NCBI GenBank assembly: GCA_050157065.1
Contig: CP189573.1
Source of the DNA: Avipropionibacterium sp050157065
GTDB lineage: Bacteria; Actinomycetota; Actinomycetes; Propionibacteriales; Propionibacteriaceae
Reading direction: 5' to 3' (one strand)
DNA: 64,000 nt
Below the pieces are notes generated by a model, which saw nothing but the letters and a program-made list of their open reading frames with translations, had not been told where the DNA came from and did no database searches. A program made the position numbers and the translations under genes. Below are positions 60,073-64,000 of the stretch, one piece after another. Every line of letters begins with the position of its first letter. Position 1 is the first letter of the stretch.

Positions 60073-61191
60073 ATGCGCGAGTACCTGCTCGTCTTCCTCG
60101 TCGCAGCGGCGATCACGTACCTGCTGACAGGTGCCTGTCGGGTGGTCGCGCTGCGGGTGGGGGCGGTGGCCAAGGTCCGCGACCGGGACGTCCACACGAT
60201 CCCGATTCCGTACTTCGGGGGGGTTGCCATGCTGTTCGGCGTGGGGGCGGCCATGATGCTGGCGGTCAACCTGCCCTGGCTCGGCCGCCACGTCGGCGTC
60301 CGGTACGACACGTACGCGGTGCTGGCCGGCGCGGTGATCATCGTCATCGTCGGCGTCCTCGACGACCTGTTCGACCTGAACGCGCTGGCCAAGTTCGCCG
60401 GCCAGATCTGTGCGGCCGCCGTGGTCGTGGGCCTCGGCGTGAAGATGCTGTGGATCCCGCTGCCGAACGCCATCATCTCGCTCGACAACGCCGCCTCCAC
60501 GGCCGTCACCGTCTTCTTCGTGGTGCTCTGCTCCAACGCGGTGAACTTCGTCGACGGGCTCGACGGCCTGGCCACCGGGGTGGTCGGCATCGGCGCGGTC
60601 GCGTTCTTCCTCTACTCGTACTACCTGTCCTCCGAACAACACCTGGTACTGGCCACCACTTCCAGTGTGATCACCGTCGCGCTGGCCGGGATCTGTGCCG
60701 GCTTCCTGCCGCACAACTTCTCGCCGGCCCGGATCTTCATGGGCGACTCCGGTGCCCTGCTGCTGGGGCTGCTGTTGGCGACCTCGACCATCTCACTCAC
60801 CGGACAGATGGACTCGGCCCAGGTGCAGCAGGCGAGCGACCTGATCCCGGCGTACCTGCCGTTGGTGCTGCCGCTGGCAATCCTGGCGCTGCCGTTCCTC
60901 GACCTCACCCTCGCCGTGGTGCGGCGTACGTTCGCGGGCCGCTGGTGGTTCGTGGCGGACAAGAAGCACATCCACCACCGGCTGCTCGAGCGCGGGCACA
61001 GCCAACGCCGCGCCGTCCTGCTGATGTACGTGTGGAGCGCGCTGATCTCAGGGACCGTCGTCGCCGCGGGGCTGATGCGTACCTGGTGGGTGCTCGTGGC
61101 CGCCGTCGTGCTGGCCGGGATCCTCACCGCCTTCACCGTCCGGTCACCCCGGCAGGCCGATCGCACCGCCGCCGACCACGTCAAGGTCTGA
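60073..61191 (+). CDS. wecA: Undecaprenyl-phosphate N-acetylglucosamine-1-phosphate transferase
   Basis: A 372-residue polyprenyl-phosphate sugar-1-phosphate transferase of the WecA/TagO/Rfe type, with about eleven membrane segments. It starts cell-wall glycan linker synthesis on the inner side of the membrane. Motifs are the DDLFDL acidic pair, NFVDGLDGLATG, FMGDSGALLLG and the HIHHRLLERGHSQRR loop that sets GlcNAc specificity. The ATG at 60073 lies four bases after the sua5 stop. It precedes the ATP synthase operon as rfe does in Mycobacterium. The 574-base gap after it carries a repeat array. Confidence 0.92.
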   Translation: MREYLLVFLVAAAITYLLTGACRVVALRVGAVAKVRDRDVHTIPIPYFGGVAMLFGVGAAMMLAVNLPWLGRHVGVRYDTYAVLAGAVIIVIVGVLDDLFDLNALAKFAGQICAAAVVVGLGVKMLWIPLPNAIISLDNAASTAVTVFFVVLCSNAVNFVDGLDGLATGVVGIGAVAFFLYSYYLSSEQHLVLATTSSVITVALAGICAGFLPHNFSPARIFMGDSGALLLGLLLATSTISLTGQMDSAQVQQASDLIPAYLPLVLPLAILALPFLDLTLAVVRRTFAGRWWFVADKKHIHHRLLERGHSQRRAVLLMYVWSALISGTVVAAGLMRTWWVLVAAVVLAGILTAFTVRSPRQADRTAADHVKV

Positions 61192-61210
61192 CCCGGCCGA
61201 GCTGCGCTCC

Positions 61211-61561
61211 GAGTGGGCAGTTGGAGTGGCCCGACCGCGCCGAGTGGGCAGTTGGAGTGGCCCGACCGCGCCGAGTGGGCAGTTGGAGGGTCGCCATCGA
61301 ACCGAGCGGGCAGTTGGAGTGCTGGCTCGTCATCGACAACCTCTCCGACTGCCCTCTCGCTGAGGCTTGGTGGAGGTGGGCGGCTGGACCGGCGCCACCG
61401 AGCCGAGCGGGCAGTTGGAGGGGGGTCGCCACCGAACCGAGCGGGCAGTTGGAGTGCTGGCTCGTCACCGTCAACCTCTCCGACTGCCCTCTCGCTGAGG
61501 CTTGGTGGAGGTGGGCGGCTGGACCGGCTCGACAGGCTCGACAGGCTCGACAGGCTCGACG
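61211..61561. repeat. Complex repeat array between wecA and atpI
   Basis: GAG(T/C)GGGCAGTTGGAG occurs six times, starting at 61211, 61242, 61273, 61304, 61405 and 61439; the first four starts are exactly 31 bases apart. Copies four and six are each followed by a nearly identical stretch of about 70 bases, giving a 135-base direct repeat. Within each, CTCCGACTGCCCTCTC (61343, 61478) can pair with the 16-mer upstream at 15 of 16 positions, counting one wobble. Four GGCTCGACA/G units (61526-61561) close the array. No open frame with coding character was found. Bases 61562-61645 hold further GGGCGTC repeats. Confidence 0.9.
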
Positions 61562-61645
61562 GTCCCGATGGGCGTCGGGCGTCGGGCGTCGGGGTGGGCG
61601 TCCCGACGAGCTCGACGGGCGTGGGGGCCCAACAAGTGACGAGGA

Positions 61646-61682
61646 TTGTCGCAGCCCCGGCACTTTGTGCTAGTTTTCACAA
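61646..61682 (+). promoter_or_regulatory. Candidate promoter of the ATP synthase operon
   Basis: TTGTCG (61646-61651) and TAGTTT (61671-61676) are spaced 19 bases apart. The -10 box lies inside an inverted repeat, TTGTG-N8-CACAA (61665-61682), which could be a control site. The first operon start is 84 bases beyond it. It is the most AT-rich patch of the spacer. Confidence 0.4.
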
Positions 61683-61765
61683 GCAGTGCGGACGACCGCC
61701 TGACACCCGGACATCGACGCCCACCGTGCGTGCCGAGGTACGCCAGATTGCAGACGACGAGGACC

Positions 61766-62308
61766 ATGAACGCCACCGCCGAGCAGCCCGTGGCTGCCCT
61801 GCCCGCCGGCCACGTGCCGAGCGAGGACCAGGCGGCGGCGATGCGGGTCAACGGGCAGAAGGCACTCGTCGCCGGGTTCGTCGGAGCACACATTCTTGCC
61901 GTCCCGACGCTGATCGTGCTGGGCATCACCCTGGGGCGCGCCGGGATGGTCACCGGGGCGCTGGGCGCCGTGGTCGTCCTGCTGTACCGCATCTTCGGCC
62001 AGATGATCACCAACAACGCCACGCGGCAGCCGGTCGGCAGCCAGCTGGCCACCGCGATGGGCTCCCTGCTGCTGCGGATGACGGCCCTGCTGGTGTTGCT
62101 CGGTGTCTGGTTCGCGTTGCCCGCCGAGGTCACCGCACCCCTGGAACCGATCGGGATCGCGCTGGGCATCCTGGCCGCCGAGCTCGGCTGGATGGGCGCC
62201 CTGATCGTCACCGGGATCCGTGCCCGGATGCCGATCTACGACCTGCCGGCGAGCACCTTCGACAACACCGGATCAAGCGCTTCCGGACGCCGGGAGGAGA
62301 CGAGATGA
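61766..62308 (+). CDS. atpI: ATP synthase-associated membrane protein, AtpI-like
   Basis: A 180-residue protein with four hydrophobic segments after a polar 40-residue N-terminus (VAGFVGAHILAVPTLIVLGI, MVTGALGAVVVLLYRIFG, LLRMTALLVLLGVWFAL and PIGIALGILAAELGWMGAL). Position ahead of atpB and the fold match the AtpI/subunit-I family, thought to help assemble the c-ring. Primary sequence in this family is weakly conserved. The ATG at 61766 has GAGGA upstream. It overlaps the next gene by ATGA. Confidence 0.75.
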   Translation: MNATAEQPVAALPAGHVPSEDQAAAMRVNGQKALVAGFVGAHILAVPTLIVLGITLGRAGMVTGALGAVVVLLYRIFGQMITNNATRQPVGSQLATAMGSLLLRMTALLVLLGVWFALPAEVTAPLEPIGIALGILAAELGWMGALIVTGIRARMPIYDLPASTFDNTGSSASGRREETR

Positions 62309-62574
62309 CGGAGCCCACGACGGCTGCTAGAGTCCCTCACGCGTCACGGCACGGGGGGCAGGTCGGCGCACCGGACGAGGCAGCCGAGGAGCGATTCTCG
62401 GACGGCTCGCGGGTGTTGGCGCTGGTCATCACCGGACCGTTGTTCTACACCGGAGTCGGGTGGGCGGTGGACCACTTCTGGTTGCACACCGGCTTCCTGC
62501 CCGCGGTCGGACTGCTGCTCGGTGCGGTCCTGTCCGGAGTCATGTTCTACCGACGTTACAGAGACCAGGCGTGA
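62305..62574 (+). CDS. Small two-helix membrane protein, AtpZ-like
   Basis: An 89-residue protein. About 38 polar residues precede two membrane helices, VLALVITGPLFYTGVGWAVD and FLPAVGLLLGAVLSGVMFY, ending in RRYRDQA. The Gly-rich GVGWAVD/GLLLGAVLSG pattern resembles AtpZ-type partners of AtpI, proposed to aid ion supply or assembly of the synthase. It overlaps the AtpI-like gene by ATGA and ends 19 bases before atpB. The family assignment is tentative; the operon position is secure. Confidence 0.72.
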   Translation: MTEPTTAARVPHASRHGGQVGAPDEAAEERFSDGSRVLALVITGPLFYTGVGWAVDHFWLHTGFLPAVGLLLGAVLSGVMFYRRYRDQA

Positions 62575-62593
62575 GCCGGAAGCCAGGAGAGGA

Positions 62594-63409
62594 ATGGGTG
62601 TGGGTGGTCTAGGCATCCCCGTGGTCCCGATGGAGACCGGCGACGAGTGGCAACCTCCGAGCCTGGACAAGGACTTCACGTTCAGCGGTGGTTTCATCCC
62701 GGGCGTCGACTGGGTGAACAAGCCGTTCATCCAGGCGATCATCGCCGCGGTCATCATCCTGGTCTTCTGGTTGGTCGTCTCGCGCAAGCTCAAGGTCGTA
62801 CCGAGCAAGTCACAGTTCCTGGCCGAGAGTGCGTACAACTTCGTCCGCAACGGCATCGGTCGCGACATGATCGGCGGCAAGGACTTCCACCGCTACGTGC
62901 CGTACCTGGTGGCGCTGTTCTTCTTCGTGCTGGTCAACAACCTGTTCGGGCTGTTCTTCCCGTTCATGTACCCGACGACCGCCAACATCGGCTACGTCTG
63001 GGGCATGGCGCTGCTGTCGTGGGTGATCTACAACGTCGCCGGCTTCCACAAGCACGGCCTCAAGTACATCAAGCTGCAGACCGTGCCGGGCGGAACCCCG
63101 TGGTGGCTGCTGCCGCTGCTCATCCCGATCGAGTTCCTGTCGAACTTCATCGTCCGCCCGTTGACCCTGGCCCTGCGACTGTTCGGCAACATGCTGGCCG
63201 GTCACGCGATGGTGCTGGTGTTCGTGGTCGGCGGTACGTTCCTGCTCACCTCGGTCGGCAACATCGGCCTCCAACTCGCCGGTGGCGTCGCGCTGATCTT
63301 CAGCTTCGCGATCTTCGCCTTCGAGTTGCTCGTCGCCGGTCTGCAGGCCTACATCTTCGCGGTGCTGTCGGCGGTCTACGTCTCCAGCGCCATCTCCGAC
63401 GACCACTGA
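62594..63409 (+). CDS. atpB: ATP synthase Fo subunit a
   Basis: A 271-residue membrane subunit that carries protons to the c-ring. Five or six hydrophobic segments are present. The essential Arg is R195 in LTLALRLFGNMLAGH, and FLSNFIVRPLT precedes it. GFELLVAGLQAYIF-like sequence near the end (FAFELLVAGLQAYIFAVL) is typical. The ATG at 62594 has AGGAGAGG upstream. The next gene, atpE, starts 80 bases later after an AAAGGA site. Confidence 0.96.
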   Translation: MGVGGLGIPVVPMETGDEWQPPSLDKDFTFSGGFIPGVDWVNKPFIQAIIAAVIILVFWLVVSRKLKVVPSKSQFLAESAYNFVRNGIGRDMIGGKDFHRYVPYLVALFFFVLVNNLFGLFFPFMYPTTANIGYVWGMALLSWVIYNVAGFHKHGLKYIKLQTVPGGTPWWLLPLLIPIEFLSNFIVRPLTLALRLFGNMLAGHAMVLVFVVGGTFLLTSVGNIGLQLAGGVALIFSFAIFAFELLVAGLQAYIFAVLSAVYVSSAISDDH

Positions 63410-63489
63410 CCCGTACGACCAACCTTCGACCTCGATCCACGTCCGCAACACCCAAGACCTCCACATAGGGAAACCTCGAAAGGAACATC

Positions 63490-63708
63490 ATGGAAGGCAT
63501 CATCATCAACGGCTCGCTGAGCATGATCGGCGCAGGCCTGGCGGCCATCGGTGCCGGTATCGGCGTCGGTCTGTCCTTCTTCGCCATGCTGCAGGGCATC
63601 GCCCGTCAGCCCGAGGCAGCCGGCACCCTCTTCGGCCGCGGCATCATCGGTGCGGCCCTGGCCGAGGCGCTGTTCGTCCTCGCCCTGGTCTTCGCCCTGT
63701 TCGTCTGA
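63490..63708 (+). CDS. atpE: ATP synthase Fo subunit c
   Basis: A 72-residue hairpin protein of the rotor ring. Helix 1 has the GAGLAAIGAGIGVG glycine motif, the polar loop is ARQPE (38-42), and helix 2 bears the proton-binding Glu59 in GAALAEALFVLALV. No extra polar residues of the sodium-binding type are seen next to Glu59, so protons are the likely ion. AAAGGA lies upstream of the ATG. Confidence 0.97.
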   Translation: MEGIIINGSLSMIGAGLAAIGAGIGVGLSFFAMLQGIARQPEAAGTLFGRGIIGAALAEALFVLALVFALFV

Positions 63709-63740
63709 CCTGACCTCGCTGAGAAGGAAGGGAGGCCGGG

Positions 63741-64000
63741 ATGGCGATTCTGCCCCATCACCTGTCCGAAGTCATCATGGGCGTCCTGCTCGTGGTGGTC
63801 CTCTGGTTCGTGATCGCCAAGTTCGTCGCGCCCAAGTTCGAGGAGGCGTACCAGCTTCGTCGGGACGCGATCGAGGGTGGCATCGAGCGGGCCGAGGAGG
63901 CGCAGCGCAAGGCTGAGGCAGCGCTGCAGCAGTACGAGGAGCAGCTGTCGGGTGCGCGCGCCGAGGCGGCTCGCATCCGGGAGGATGCCAAGAATGAGGG
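63741..64000 (+). CDS. atpF: ATP synthase Fo subunit b (cut by the window end)
   Basis: The first 86 codons are visible. An N-terminal membrane helix (VIMGVLLVVVLWFVIAKFVA) is followed by a charged, Ala/Glu/Arg-rich helix (RRDAIEGGIERAEEAQRKAE) that starts the peripheral stalk. GGGAGG precedes the ATG. The gene follows atpE by 32 bases and continues past the right edge. Confidence 0.93.
   Translation, partial: MAILPHHLSEVIMGVLLVVVLWFVIAKFVAPKFEEAYQLRRDAIEGGIERAEEAQRKAEAALQQYEEQLSGARAEAARIREDAKNE

Noticed and set aside
58293..60590. 765-codon minus-strand frame opposite sua5 and wecA
   Set aside because: Its repetitive content is only the antisense of the acidic repeats of Sua5.
61213..61770. 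Open frame running through the repeat array upstream of atpI
   Set aside because: It is made of translated tandem repeats with no start context, and joins the AtpZ-like frame only by chance. The real genes start at 61,766 and 62,305.

Overview
The window is about 70 percent G+C and densely coded, and it reads as the chromosome of a high-GC actinobacterium. Supporting markers are a WhiB1 regulator, a mycothiol-type SigH/RsrA pair, the PdtaS sensor kinase, a 24-residue ribosomal protein of the bL37 type, the actinobacterial fused 2-oxoglutarate decarboxylase/dehydrogenase (kgd), and the order lysA-hom-thrC-thrB-rho-rpmE-prfA-prmC-sua5-wecA-atp. A member of the Propionibacteriales is my best guess. 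The species cannot be fixed from the sequence alone. No phage, insertion sequence or CRISPR array was seen.

Layout. 1-5.3 kb: a partial secreted beta-propeller-like protein, a GH2 beta-galactosidase and a CDF metal transporter, all on the minus strand. 5.4-11.4 kb: a tightly overlapped operon of a P1-family peptidase and a complete peptide ABC transporter. 11.5-15.7 kb: serA, then two gene remnants fused end to end (a cell-wall-anchored surface protein and a sugar-binding protein, both without their 5' parts), then an unrecognised carbohydrate-enzyme-like gene. 15.7-19.5 kb: hisN, and a doxX-aroA-rsgA run. 19.6-24.5 kb: an SRAP/hydrolase pair and the sigH-rsrA / bL37 / pdtaS / whiB1 neighbourhood, with a clear SigH-type autoregulatory promoter. 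24.8-28.8 kb: small housekeeping genes (galK, trmL, a VOC protein, an AraC regulator, an alkyltransferase-like protein). 28.8-32.7 kb: kgd. 32.7-37.2 kb: an N-acetylglucosamine kinase divergent from an NgcEFG-like amino-sugar ABC transporter. 37.3-40.7 kb: two duplicated secreted cell-wall hydrolases and a polyprenol-dependent glycosyltransferase. 40.8-46.4 kb: a GntR-headed catabolic cluster (metallophosphoesterase with an unknown second domain, SDR, FGly sulfatase, RidA-like protein). 46.5-48.4 kb: a PEGA-like membrane protein, a TetR regulator with an operator over its start, tRNA-Arg(CCG) and a lipoprotein. 48.5-61.2 kb: lysine/threonine synthesis, rho, translation termination (rpmE, prfA, prmC), sua5 and wecA. 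61.2-64 kb: a repeat-rich spacer and the start of the F1Fo ATP synthase operon, cut off within atpF.

The least explained parts are: the six-copy 16-bp repeat array with its 135-bp duplication just upstream of the ATP synthase genes; the tandem repeats sharing GCCCGTACG upstream of prfA and of lacZ; the pair of homologous palindromic terminators; the double-truncated gene junction near 13.2 kb; the sulfatase/metallophosphoesterase cluster; and the very long low-complexity arms on Rho and Sua5.
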